Position numbers and translations under genes: made by a program. Under the pieces are notes generated by a model that did not search any database, was not told the DNA's origin, and saw only the letters and a program-made list of their open reading frames with translations. DNA of 64,000 nt from CAKRJP01 sp963597615. GTDB lineage: Bacteria > Bacillota > Clostridia > Lachnospirales > Lachnospiraceae. The stretch spans positions 1 through 64,000 of the forward strand of contig CAVBQS010000019.1 in NCBI GenBank assembly GCA_963597615.1, written 5' to 3'. Within the stretch, counting starts at the first letter, position 1; the number at the start of each line of letters is the position of its first letter. Of the stretch, positions 51,570 through 59,034 are shown in pieces.

Positions 51570-52688
51570 ATGAATAAAAAAGAAATCTTAGAGATCCGCA
51601 AACAATTTACACCGCAAAACTGCGCTATTACTAGGATTTGTGGATGCTACGTAGATCATGAAAAAGAAAAGAAGACAGAGCTAAAGAAGGCCTTTCTTTC
51701 TCTTCCGGAGGAGGAAGCTTTTAAATATTTTGATATTTTCAAAAAGACACTTTCAGGAACCCTTGGGAAAAATGTGATTAATATGGAATTTCCCTTGGAG
51801 CAGGAGGCCCCAGGCGGTACCCAGGAATTTTTGTTAAAGTTGCGAGACAGCAAATTACAGGATGATATGCTCTTGGAAGAATTTTATGATAAAGTCATTG
51901 AAAATTATGTATACGATGAGAACTACTACATTATATTAATACATGCAGCCTACGACGTTCCGGGAAAATCCACCGACGGAATGGAAATGTTTGACTCTTC
52001 CGATATTGTATATGAGCACATTCTCTGTAGCATTTGCCCGGTTAATCTGTCCAAGGCAGGACTTACCTACAATGCTATGACCAACAACATTGAAGACCGT
52101 ATCAGAGACTGGCTGGTGGAAGCCCCGGCTAAGGGCTTCTTGTTCCCGGCATTTACAGACCGAAACAGTGACATTCATGGCGTTTTGTATTACACCAAGA
52201 AACCAGAAGAATTGCAGCCGGAATTTATTTCCAATGTATTAGGTTCCAAAGTCCCATTGACGGCAGGAGACCAAAAGTCCGGCTTTCAGGCTATTATCAG
52301 CGACACCTTGGAAGAAGAGTGCAGCTTTGAAGTGGTAAAAAACATTCACAATACCCTAAACGAAATGATTGAGGAAGCAAAAGATTCCCCAGATCCCTTG
52401 GAGCTATCCAAGCCAGATGTGAAGAGGCTTTTATCAGAAAGCGGTGTGTCAGCAGAAAAAATGGAAGTCTTTGAGAAAGAATTTGAGGCAGTCATGGGAG
52501 AACAAAAAACTGTCTTGGCAACCAATATAGCAGATACTAGAACCTTTCAGGTAAAGACAGCAGATGTAGTGGTGAAAGTAAACCCAGACCGGTCGGATCT
52601 GATTGAGACCAGGGAGATTGATGGACGAAAATGTTTGGTGATTCCGATAGATGATCATTTGGAGGTTAATGGAATCGAGATTCATTGA
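51570..52688 (+). CDS. DUF4317 domain-containing protein
   Basis: The 372-residue soluble protein begins NKKEILEIRKQFTPQNCAI and contains RICGCYVDHEKEKK near residue 23; these are typical of DUF4317 proteins in clostridia, whose role is not known. There is no signal peptide, membrane segment or recognisable enzyme motif. A repeated DIVYEHILCSICPVNLSK segment in the middle is conserved in my recollection of the family. GGGGAG precedes the ATG. A small hairpin (52688-52713) without T-run follows the stop. Confidence 0.8.
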   Translation: MNKKEILEIRKQFTPQNCAITRICGCYVDHEKEKKTELKKAFLSLPEEEAFKYFDIFKKTLSGTLGKNVINMEFPLEQEAPGGTQEFLLKLRDSKLQDDMLLEEFYDKVIENYVYDENYYIILIHAAYDVPGKSTDGMEMFDSSDIVYEHILCSICPVNLSKAGLTYNAMTNNIEDRIRDWLVEAPAKGFLFPAFTDRNSDIHGVLYYTKKPEELQPEFISNVLGSKVPLTAGDQKSGFQAIISDTLEEECSFEVVKNIHNTLNEMIEEAKDSPDPLELSKPDVKRLLSESGVSAEKMEVFEKEFEAVMGEQKTVLATNIADTRTFQVKTADVVVKVNPDRSDLIETREIDGRKCLVIPIDDHLEVNGIEIH

Positions 52689-52818
52689 TTCTGCAGGTGA
52701 TTTATTGCAGAATACAAGGACATGTTCTTTGGAGGTGGACGCATTATATGGGGGGATGGTGTTTTATCAAAGGTGTTCAGTGGTTTGACCCAGAAACGCT
52801 ATATTTTGGAAAAAATAA

Positions 52819-52847
52819 TTGCAAATCAATCAGGGCTGTGCTATGAT
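52819..52847 (+). promoter_or_regulatory. Promoter of tRNA-Leu
   Basis: TTGCAA (52819-52824), a 17-base spacer and TATGAT (52842-52847) place the start point about 5 nt before the mature tRNA. Confidence 0.75.
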
Positions 52848-52858
52848 AGTGGTTGTCA

Positions 52859-52942
52859 GCGGAGATGGCGGAATGGCAGACGCGCTAGATTCAGGTTCTA
52901 GTGGGAGTTTATCCTGTGTGGGTTCAAGTCCCATTCTCCGCA
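52859..52942 (+). tRNA. tRNA-Leu (anticodon CAG)
   Basis: The acceptor arms GCGGAGA (52859-52865) and TCTCCGC (52935-52941) pair, with A as discriminator at 52942. The D-arm, a long class II variable arm (GTGGGAGTTTATCCTGTGT region) and the T-loop GGTTCAAGTCC are present. The anticodon loop CTAGA-TTCAGGT-TCTAG gives CAG. CCA is not encoded. Confidence 0.93.
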
Positions 52943-52949
52943 CGAAGTG

Positions 52950-52989
52950 AAGCTCGAAATCTTGAGAAATCATAGATTTCGAGCTTTTT
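52950..52989 (+). terminator. Terminator of tRNA-Leu
   Basis: AAGCTCGAAATCT (52950-52962) pairs with AGATTTCGAGCTT (52974-52986), followed by five T. Confidence 0.9.
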
Positions 52990-53125
52990 CTTTGTTTTGC
53001 TGAGGCTTGCGAGAAGGCTGACACTAGTCAGGCGGCACAACTTAGTAAGATGATGCAGCAATTTATTGAAGAAGTTAACCAGTAGCAAAAAAAGATCCTG
53101 TGAGGGGTATTTTTTTAGTGGGTAG

Positions 53126-53398
53126 AAAGGAGAGGAGCATAAGCAGTGGGATTCAACTCTTGATGGGTGGACAAGGCCAGAACATAGGGAAGCAGATGGC
53201 CGGATCAAGGAGGTTGATGAACCGTTTGACGTTGGCGGTGAAAAAATGCAAGTTCCTGGTGTCAGAGGCTTAGCAAGGAATGTTTGTAATTGCCAGTGTT
53301 GTCTATTACAACGTGCAAAGTGGGCGCTGGATGAAGATGAGCTGAATGTATTAAAAGAACGTGCTGTATATAATGCGTTTGTTACCAAAACAGTATAA
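53126..53398 (+). pseudogene. C-terminal relic of a phage minor head (SPP1 gp7/MuF-like) protein
   Basis: An open frame of 90 codons without start reads STLDGWTRPEHREADGRIKE, then VDEPFDVGGEKMQVPG and NVCNCQCCLLQRAKWALDEDEL before TAA at 53396. The order LDG-TRP-HR-DG, PF, PG and NC-C.LLQRA-WAL is the C-terminal signature of phage head morphogenesis proteins of the SPP1 gp7 family. The upstream part of the gene and all other phage genes are missing; TAG at 53123 closes the frame. It lies about 180 nt behind tRNA-Leu. The 136 bases between the terminator and this relic hold nothing I can identify. Confidence 0.62.
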
Positions 53399-53506
53399 TA
53401 GTTCATCCATGAAGGCGGTATCATATTTGCCATAAAAGTGTTACAATGAGGCTAGTGTTCAAAGAAATTGCATAGAATTCAATTATAGAGAAGACAGGAG
53501 TAAAAT

Positions 53507-54187
53507 ATGGCCAGTATTTTTGATATTTTAGGACCGGTGATGGTAGGCCCTTCTAGTTCCCACACGGCGGGAGCTGTTAGAATTGGACAGATTGGACGAA
53601 AACTTTTTGGACGGCAGCCGGATTATGGAAAGATTTTTTTGTCTGGGTCTTTTGCAGCTACAGGGGCAGGACATGGAACGGACAAGGCTCTGGTAGCGGG
53701 GCTTCTTGGCATGCAGCCGGATGACATGCGAATTCCAGACAGCTTTCGCTTGGCTAAGGAAGCGGGACTTGAATTTGATATTGAGAAGAAAGAGATCAGA
53801 GGAGCTCATCCGAATACCGTGCAGCTGGTGTTGGAGGCTGAGGGAGCAGAGAGTCTGAATATCCAGGCCTGTTCCATTGGTGGAGGCCGGATCTTGGTTA
53901 ATCAGATTGACAACATTGACGTGAATTTTAATGCAGAGAGCAATACCCTGATTGTTCACAATGAGGATAAACCCGGGCATGTGGCCCAGGTTACTGCGAT
54001 TTTACACCAGATTAATGTAAATATTGCAACGTTGCAGCTTTTTAGGGATAAGAGGGGTGGCTATGCCGTTATGGTTATTGAAACGGACGAGGTGATTCCT
54101 GATATGGCCATTCAGTGGCTTCGAAGGTTGGAGGGAATTATTAAGGTAACTTTCTTTAATGTAAATGAAGGAATTGATGCCAATTAG
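53507..54187 (+). CDS. sdaAB: L-serine ammonia-lyase, iron-sulfur-dependent, beta subunit
   Basis: The 226-residue subunit starts SIFDILGPVMVGPSSSHTAGA, which carries the conserved GPSSSHT serine-binding motif, and continues GSFAATGAGHGTDKALVAGL. The C-terminal ACT-type segment (NTLIVHNEDKPGHVAQVTAIL from about residue 149) may sense serine. Together with the alpha subunit 12 nt downstream it deaminates L-serine to pyruvate using a 4Fe-4S cluster, in anaerobes. CAGGAG precedes the ATG. Confidence 0.95.
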   Translation: MASIFDILGPVMVGPSSSHTAGAVRIGQIGRKLFGRQPDYGKIFLSGSFAATGAGHGTDKALVAGLLGMQPDDMRIPDSFRLAKEAGLEFDIEKKEIRGAHPNTVQLVLEAEGAESLNIQACSIGGGRILVNQIDNIDVNFNAESNTLIVHNEDKPGHVAQVTAILHQINVNIATLQLFRDKRGGYAVMVIETDEVIPDMAIQWLRRLEGIIKVTFFNVNEGIDAN

Positions 54188-54199
54188 AGGAGGGAAGAT

Positions 54200-55069
54200 A
54201 TGGCTTTTGGATCGTTGGATGGAATTTGCAAAAGATGTAAGGATTTAAATCTTCCTTTTTGGAAGGCGATACAGCTGGAGGATTGCACGGAACGGGCAGT
54301 TTCCGAGGCGGATTCCTTAGAACAGATGAATTATATGTGGAAATCCATGGAGGATAGTGTAGATGCCTATGAGGCAGGCCTTTCTTCTAATAGTGGCTTG
54401 GTGGGAACAGAAGGCGGCCTTATGGAGGCCTACAACGAAAAGGGTGACAATCTTTGTGGCGCCTTTATGGGTAAGGTAATGGCCGCAGCCCTAAAGATGG
54501 GATGTAACAATGCCTGTATGAAGCGAATTGTGGCAGCACCTACCGCAGGAGCCTGTGGCGTTATGCCGGCAGTCTTGGTAACCTATCAGAGAGAACATGA
54601 GATTCCCAAAGAGAAGATGGTGGAAGCTATGTATGTGGCAGCTGGCATTGGTCAGGTAATTGCTCACAGGGCTTATATTGCAGGGGCTTCTGGTGGTTGC
54701 CAGGCGGAAATTGGTTCTGCAGCTGCTATGGCAGCAGGAGCAATCTGCTATTTAAAAGGAGGAGACAATCAGCAAATCTCCCACGCCTGTGCCATGTCTC
54801 TAAAAAATCTTATGGGTCTGGTGTGTGATCCGGTAGGAGGGTTGGTGGAAGTTCCCTGTGTAAAACGAAATGTAATAGGAGCCTTTGACGCTCTTTCTGC
54901 AGCAGATATGGCCTTGGCTGGAATTAAAAGTCAGATTCCTGTGGATCAGGTAATTGATGCTATGCGGGAAGTTGGAGATAAGATGGATGCAAGTCTGAAA
55001 GAGACAGGAGTTGGCGGTGTGGCAGGAAGTCCAAAAGCCCATGAGATTGTAAAGGAGCTTGGCATGTAA
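54200..55069 (+). CDS. sdaAA: L-serine ammonia-lyase, iron-sulfur-dependent, alpha subunit
   Basis: The 289-residue catalytic subunit contains VAAPTAGACGVMPAVLVTY near 112, a GASGGCQAEIGSAAAMAAGA block near 155-174, and VCDPVGGLVEVPCVKRNVIG near 213 (partly shown). The cysteines in CGV, GGCQAE and CDPVGG/PC are the cluster ligands known for this family. It follows the beta subunit gene by 12 nt with its own AGAGGAGGG. Confidence 0.96.
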   Translation: MAFGSLDGICKRCKDLNLPFWKAIQLEDCTERAVSEADSLEQMNYMWKSMEDSVDAYEAGLSSNSGLVGTEGGLMEAYNEKGDNLCGAFMGKVMAAALKMGCNNACMKRIVAAPTAGACGVMPAVLVTYQREHEIPKEKMVEAMYVAAGIGQVIAHRAYIAGASGGCQAEIGSAAAMAAGAICYLKGGDNQQISHACAMSLKNLMGLVCDPVGGLVEVPCVKRNVIGAFDALSAADMALAGIKSQIPVDQVIDAMREVGDKMDASLKETGVGGVAGSPKAHEIVKELGM

Positions 55070-55127
55070 GTTGGTATAAGACTGGCACAAGAATCGAGAA
55101 TAGAAAATAGAAAGGGGAGAAATCGGC

Positions 55128-55856
55128 ATGTATGAAGAGGAGATAGAAAAGTTACAAGAGATTATTGATGAAAGTGAGAGAATTGTCTTTTTTGGTGGGG
55201 CAGGAGTGTCCACAGAAAGTGGTATCCCAGATTTTCGAAGTGCAGATGGTATTTATCATCAGCAATATAAGTACTCTCCGGAACAAATTGTAAGTCACAG
55301 CTTTTTTGTGAGACGGACCGATGCTTTCTATGAATTCTATAAAGAGAAAATGATTTTTCTGGATGCAAAACCAAACCCGGCCCACCGAAAGCTGGCAGAG
55401 CTTGAGGCTGCCGGAAAGCTTACGGCGGTAGTGACTCAGAATATTGACGGCCTTCATCAGGCTGCAGGAAGTAAAACCGTCTACGAACTTCACGGAAGCA
55501 TCATGCGCAATTACTGCCAGAAGTGTCATAAATTTTATGATGTGAATTATGTGAAATCTGCCAAAGGAACTCCTCGATGTCAATGTGGCGGTATCATTAA
55601 GCCGGATGTAGTGCTTTATGAGGAAGGTTTAGATTCGGAGATTATTCAGAATAGTATTAAGTCCATCAGCAAGGCAGATGCCTTGATTATTGGAGGAACC
55701 TCCTTGGTAGTATACCCTGCTGCCAGTTTTATTGATTATTTTAGGGGAAAGCATTTGGTGGTAATTAATAAAAGTGCAACAGCAAAAGAGGTAGGAGCCG
55801 ATCTTACCATTGCAGCTCCTATAGGAGAGATCCTTGGAAGGATTCGAGTATCTTAA
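55128..55856 (+). CDS. NAD-dependent protein deacylase, sirtuin family
   Basis: The 242-residue protein shows the sirtuin motifs FFGGAGVSTESGIPDFRS near 22-39, TQNIDGLHQ with ELHGS near 103-124, the zinc cysteines CQKC and CQCGG between about 128 and 151, and LIIGGTSLVVYPA near 185. It removes acyl groups from lysines at the cost of NAD. Length is typical of bacterial CobB-type enzymes. It lies 58 nt after sdaAA with its own GGGGAG. Confidence 0.94.
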   Translation: MYEEEIEKLQEIIDESERIVFFGGAGVSTESGIPDFRSADGIYHQQYKYSPEQIVSHSFFVRRTDAFYEFYKEKMIFLDAKPNPAHRKLAELEAAGKLTAVVTQNIDGLHQAAGSKTVYELHGSIMRNYCQKCHKFYDVNYVKSAKGTPRCQCGGIIKPDVVLYEEGLDSEIIQNSIKSISKADALIIGGTSLVVYPAASFIDYFRGKHLVVINKSATAKEVGADLTIAAPIGEILGRIRVS

Positions 55857-55935
55857 AGGGAGAAAAATAAAAGTTTTCTTCAGCAGATACAATCCTTAAG
55901 AGTTTGTGAAAATTCCTTGAACACCTTGACAAAAT

Positions 55936-55979
55936 AAGGGCGTATGACTATGATATTTGGTAGTTTATACGCCTTTTTT
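55936..55979 (+). terminator. Terminator before the valS leader
   Basis: AAGGGCGTATGACTA (55936-55950) pairs imperfectly with TAGTTTATACGCCTT (55961-55975), followed by six T. It should end transcripts from the sirtuin gene. The T-run begins a 19-nt string also present in the thrS leader. Confidence 0.8.
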
Positions 55980-55989
55980 GTTACAAAAA
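55971..55989 (+). repeat. 19-nt sequence shared with the thrS leader
   Basis: GCCTTTTTTGTTACAAAAA occurs at 55971-55989 and identically at 33228-33246, in each case overlapping a terminator T-run and followed by a GGCG word. It may be a dispersed small repeat or a two-way terminator design. Confidence 0.7.
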
Positions 55990-56008
55990 TTGGCGTTATA
56001 TTTTGAAA

Positions 56009-56269
56009 GGCAATGAAGAAGAGGAGTAGGCAGGTCTGGCCTGACAGAGAGAGGAATGGGAGGTTGAGAGTTCCTTAAGGATACAGGGTGCTGAAGGTAG
56101 CTTTGGAGCTGGGTGGCTGAGAAGTCTTTGGATGGGGTTCAAGGACGGGTAGGCGATCACGGAATCGTTCACGTTATAGAATAAGAGGAGAGTATAGATT
56201 TATTCTATATAAATGAAGGTGGTACCGCGATGCTCGTCGCCCTTTTATGAATAAGGGGTGGCGTTTTTT
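56009..56269 (+). ncRNA. T-box leader of valS with terminator
   Basis: The T-box sequence AAGGTGGTACCGCG lies at 56216-56229. Upstream, the stem I opening GAAGAAGAGGAGTAGGCAGG (56015-56034) is typical. Downstream, CGCCCTTTT and AAGGGGTGGCG (about 56238-56263) form a terminator with six T, so uncharged tRNA-Val is expected to allow read-through. The specifier codon was not pinned down. Confidence 0.88.
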
Positions 56270-56375
56270 ATTGCATAAAGTTGGCAAGCAGTATTGCACT
56301 TGGGCAAAATGCGATTTTCATGGAATCCCTTATGAAATACGAAGCCAAAAGATAAAGATTTATGAGGAGAAAATT

Positions 56376-59030
56376 ATGAGTCAAAATTTGGAGACAACCT
56401 ACAATCCAAAAGCCATTGAGGCGAAACTTTATGACAAGTGGTGTGAGAATAAATATTTCCATGCAGAGGTAGATCGAAGCAGAAAGCCATTTACCACTGT
56501 AATGCCACCACCGAATATTACCGGTAAACTTCACATGGGGCATGCTTTGGATAATACCTTGCAGGATATTATTATCCGTTATAAGAGAATGCAGGGTTAT
56601 AACGCACTGTGGATCCCTGGAACCGACCACGCTGCTATTTCAACAGAGGTTAAGGTTACCAACCAACTGAAGGAAGAGGGAATCGATAAGAAGGAACTAG
56701 GAAGAGAAAAATTCTTAGAGAGAACTTGGCAGTGGAAGAAAGAGTATGCAGGAACCATCGAGGCTCAGCTTAAGAAATTAGGTGTATCCTGCGATTGGGA
56801 CAGAGAACGTTTTACCATGGATGAGGGATGCTCTGAGGCAGTTTCTCAGGTATTTATTAATCTTCACGAAAAAGGATTTATCTATAAAGGATCCAGAATC
56901 ATTAACTGGTGTCCGGTTTGTAAGACTTCCTTATCCGATGCGGAAGTTGAGCATGAAGAGCAGGATGGATTCTTCTGGCATATTAAGTATCCGGTAGTAG
57001 GCAGTGATGATTTCCTTGAGATTGCTACTACAAGACCAGAGACTCTTCTTGGAGATACTGCTATTGCAGTTCATCCGGAAGATGAAAGATACAAAGATAT
57101 TGTTGGTAAAAATGTAATCCTTCCATTGGTGGGAAGAGAGATTCCTGTTGTGGCAGATTACTATGTAGATAAAGAGTTTGGAACCGGTGCTGTAAAGATT
57201 ACACCAGCCCATGATCCTAACGATTTCGAGGTTGGAAAGCGTCATAACCTTCCGGAAATCAATATTATGAATGACGATGCTACCATCAATTCCAACGGTG
57301 GCAAGTATGAGGGCATGGACCGCTACGAGGCTCGTAAGCTTATTGTAAAAGAACTTGAGGAGCAGGGATATTTAGTAAAAATCGTTCCTCATTCTCATAA
57401 TGTAGGAACTCATGATCGGTGTAAGACTACCGTAGAGCCTTTGATCAAACAGCAGTGGTTTGTGAAAATGGAAGAACTGGCAAAACCAGCTATTAACGCG
57501 ATTAAGACTGGAGAGCTTCGTTTTGTTCCAGAGAGATTTGATAAGATTTACCTTCACTGGTTAGAGAATATCCGTGATTGGTGTATTTCCAGACAGATTT
57601 GGTGGGGACATAGAATCCCTGCTTACTACTGTGACGACTGTGGTGAAATCGTTGTGGCAAAAGAGCTTCCAAAGAAGTGCCCGAAATGTGGATGCACCCA
57701 CTTTACTCAGGATGAAGATACTTTGGATACCTGGTTTTCTTCTGCTTTATGGCCATTCTCTACCTTAGGTTGGCCAAAACAGACAGAAGATTTGGATTAT
57801 TTCTATCCAACAGATGTATTGGTCACAGGATATGATATTATTTTCTTCTGGGTAATCCGTATGGTATTTTCCGGATATGCCCACACCGGTAAGTCACCAT
57901 TCCATACCGTATTTATCCATGGTTTGGTTCGGGATTCTCAGGGACGTAAGATGAGTAAATCCCTAGGAAATGGTATTGATCCTCTGGATATTATTGACCA
58001 GTACGGTGCAGATGCCCTTCGTATGACTTTGATTACAGGAAATGCACCTGGAAATGATATGCGTTTTTATAATGAGAAGGTAGAGGCTAGCCGTAACTTT
58101 GCAAACAAGGTATGGAACGCTTCTAGATTTATTCTCATGAATATGGAAGGCAAGGAGATTACTGCTCCTACAGATTTAAAAGACCGTCCGGCAGACCGTT
58201 GGATCCTTTCTAAGTGTAACCGCTTGGTAAAGGATGTTACAGAAAACATGGACAAGTTTGAGCTGGGTATTGCTCTTTCTAAGATCTATGACTTTATGTG
58301 GGATGAGTTCTGTGACTGGTACATTGAGTTGGCAAAATACCGTATCTATCACGCAGATGAGGATGCAGTCAGTGCTAACGATGCCCTTTGGACTTTAAGA
58401 GAAGTTCTTAAGACTTCCCTAAAACTTCTTCATCCATATATGCCATTTGTTACAGAGGAAATCTATAGCAAACTGGTTCCGGAAGAAGAGTCCCTTATGA
58501 TGTCTCAGTGGCCGGCATGTCAAGAAGCTTATAACTTCCCGGAAGAGGAGAGTATTGTAGACCACTACAAGGAAATTGTTCGTGGTGTTCGAAATGTTCG
58601 TGCAGAAATGAATGTTCCAAATTCTAGGAAGGCTACCATCTATGTGGTAACAGAGGACGCAGCTCTTCAGGCTGGACTAGGACTTTTAAAGGAATCCGCT
58701 ATGATGATGGCAGCAGCCAATGATTTTGTGGTTCAGGCAGATAAGTCTGGTATTGCAGAGGATGCAGTTTCTGTTGTAGTGGCAGATGCTACCGTATATG
58801 TACCTCTTGAAGAGTTAGTAGACTTTGCCCAGGAGGCAGAGCGCTTAAGCAAAGAGGCTCAGAAACTAGAAAAGGAGATTGCTCGTGCAGAGGGTATGCT
58901 GAACAATGAAAAATTTGTTAGCAAGGCGCCGGAAGCAAAGGTACAGGCAGAGCGGGATAAGCTTGAAAAATACAAGCAGATGTTGGATCAGGTAAATGAG
59001 CGTCTTGCCGGCTTGAAGAATCGAGCATAA
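56376..59030 (+). CDS. valS: Valine--tRNA ligase
   Basis: The 884-residue class I synthetase has PPPNITGKLHMGHALDNTL near 46-64 (HMGH is the HIGH motif), the CP1 editing domain with TTRPETLLGDTAIAVHPED near 220, a zinc-like CDDCGEIVVAKELPKKCPKCG segment near 420, KMSKSLGNG near 525, and an anticodon domain ending in a coiled coil. The ATG at 56376 with GAGGAGA five bases upstream is the real start; a longer in-frame stretch back to 56247 lies in the leader hairpin. Expression is under the T-box upstream. Confidence 0.97.
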   Translation: MSQNLETTYNPKAIEAKLYDKWCENKYFHAEVDRSRKPFTTVMPPPNITGKLHMGHALDNTLQDIIIRYKRMQGYNALWIPGTDHAAISTEVKVTNQLKEEGIDKKELGREKFLERTWQWKKEYAGTIEAQLKKLGVSCDWDRERFTMDEGCSEAVSQVFINLHEKGFIYKGSRIINWCPVCKTSLSDAEVEHEEQDGFFWHIKYPVVGSDDFLEIATTRPETLLGDTAIAVHPEDERYKDIVGKNVILPLVGREIPVVADYYVDKEFGTGAVKITPAHDPNDFEVGKRHNLPEINIMNDDATINSNGGKYEGMDRYEARKLIVKELEEQGYLVKIVPHSHNVGTHDRCKTTVEPLIKQQWFVKMEELAKPAINAIKTGELRFVPERFDKIYLHWLENIRDWCISRQIWWGHRIPAYYCDDCGEIVVAKELPKKCPKCGCTHFTQDEDTLDTWFSSALWPFSTLGWPKQTEDLDYFYPTDVLVTGYDIIFFWVIRMVFSGYAHTGKSPFHTVFIHGLVRDSQGRKMSKSLGNGIDPLDIIDQYGADALRMTLITGNAPGNDMRFYNEKVEASRNFANKVWNASRFILMNMEGKEITAPTDLKDRPADRWILSKCNRLVKDVTENMDKFELGIALSKIYDFMWDEFCDWYIELAKYRIYHADEDAVSANDALWTLREVLKTSLKLLHPYMPFVTEEIYSKLVPEEESLMMSQWPACQEAYNFPEEESIVDHYKEIVRGVRNVRAEMNVPNSRKATIYVVTEDAALQAGLGLLKESAMMMAAANDFVVQADKSGIAEDAVSVVVADATVYVPLEELVDFAQEAERLSKEAQKLEKEIARAEGMLNNEKFVSKAPEAKVQAERDKLEKYKQMLDQVNERLAGLKNRA

Positions 59031-59034
59031 TAAA

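Noticed and set aside
52981..53085. Short plus-strand frame ending SQAAQLSKMMQQFIEEVNQ, thought to be a chemoreceptor tail
   Set aside because: The match is too short and weak, the frame starts inside the tRNA terminator and no start codon or other receptor sequence is present.
52924..53433. Minus-strand frame across tRNA-Leu and the phage relic
   Set aside because: It runs through the tRNA and terminator; the plus-strand relic explains the conserved sequence.
52943..53506. Prophage attachment-site repeat of the tRNA-Leu 3' end
   Set aside because: No second copy of the tRNA 3' sequence was found near the phage relic.
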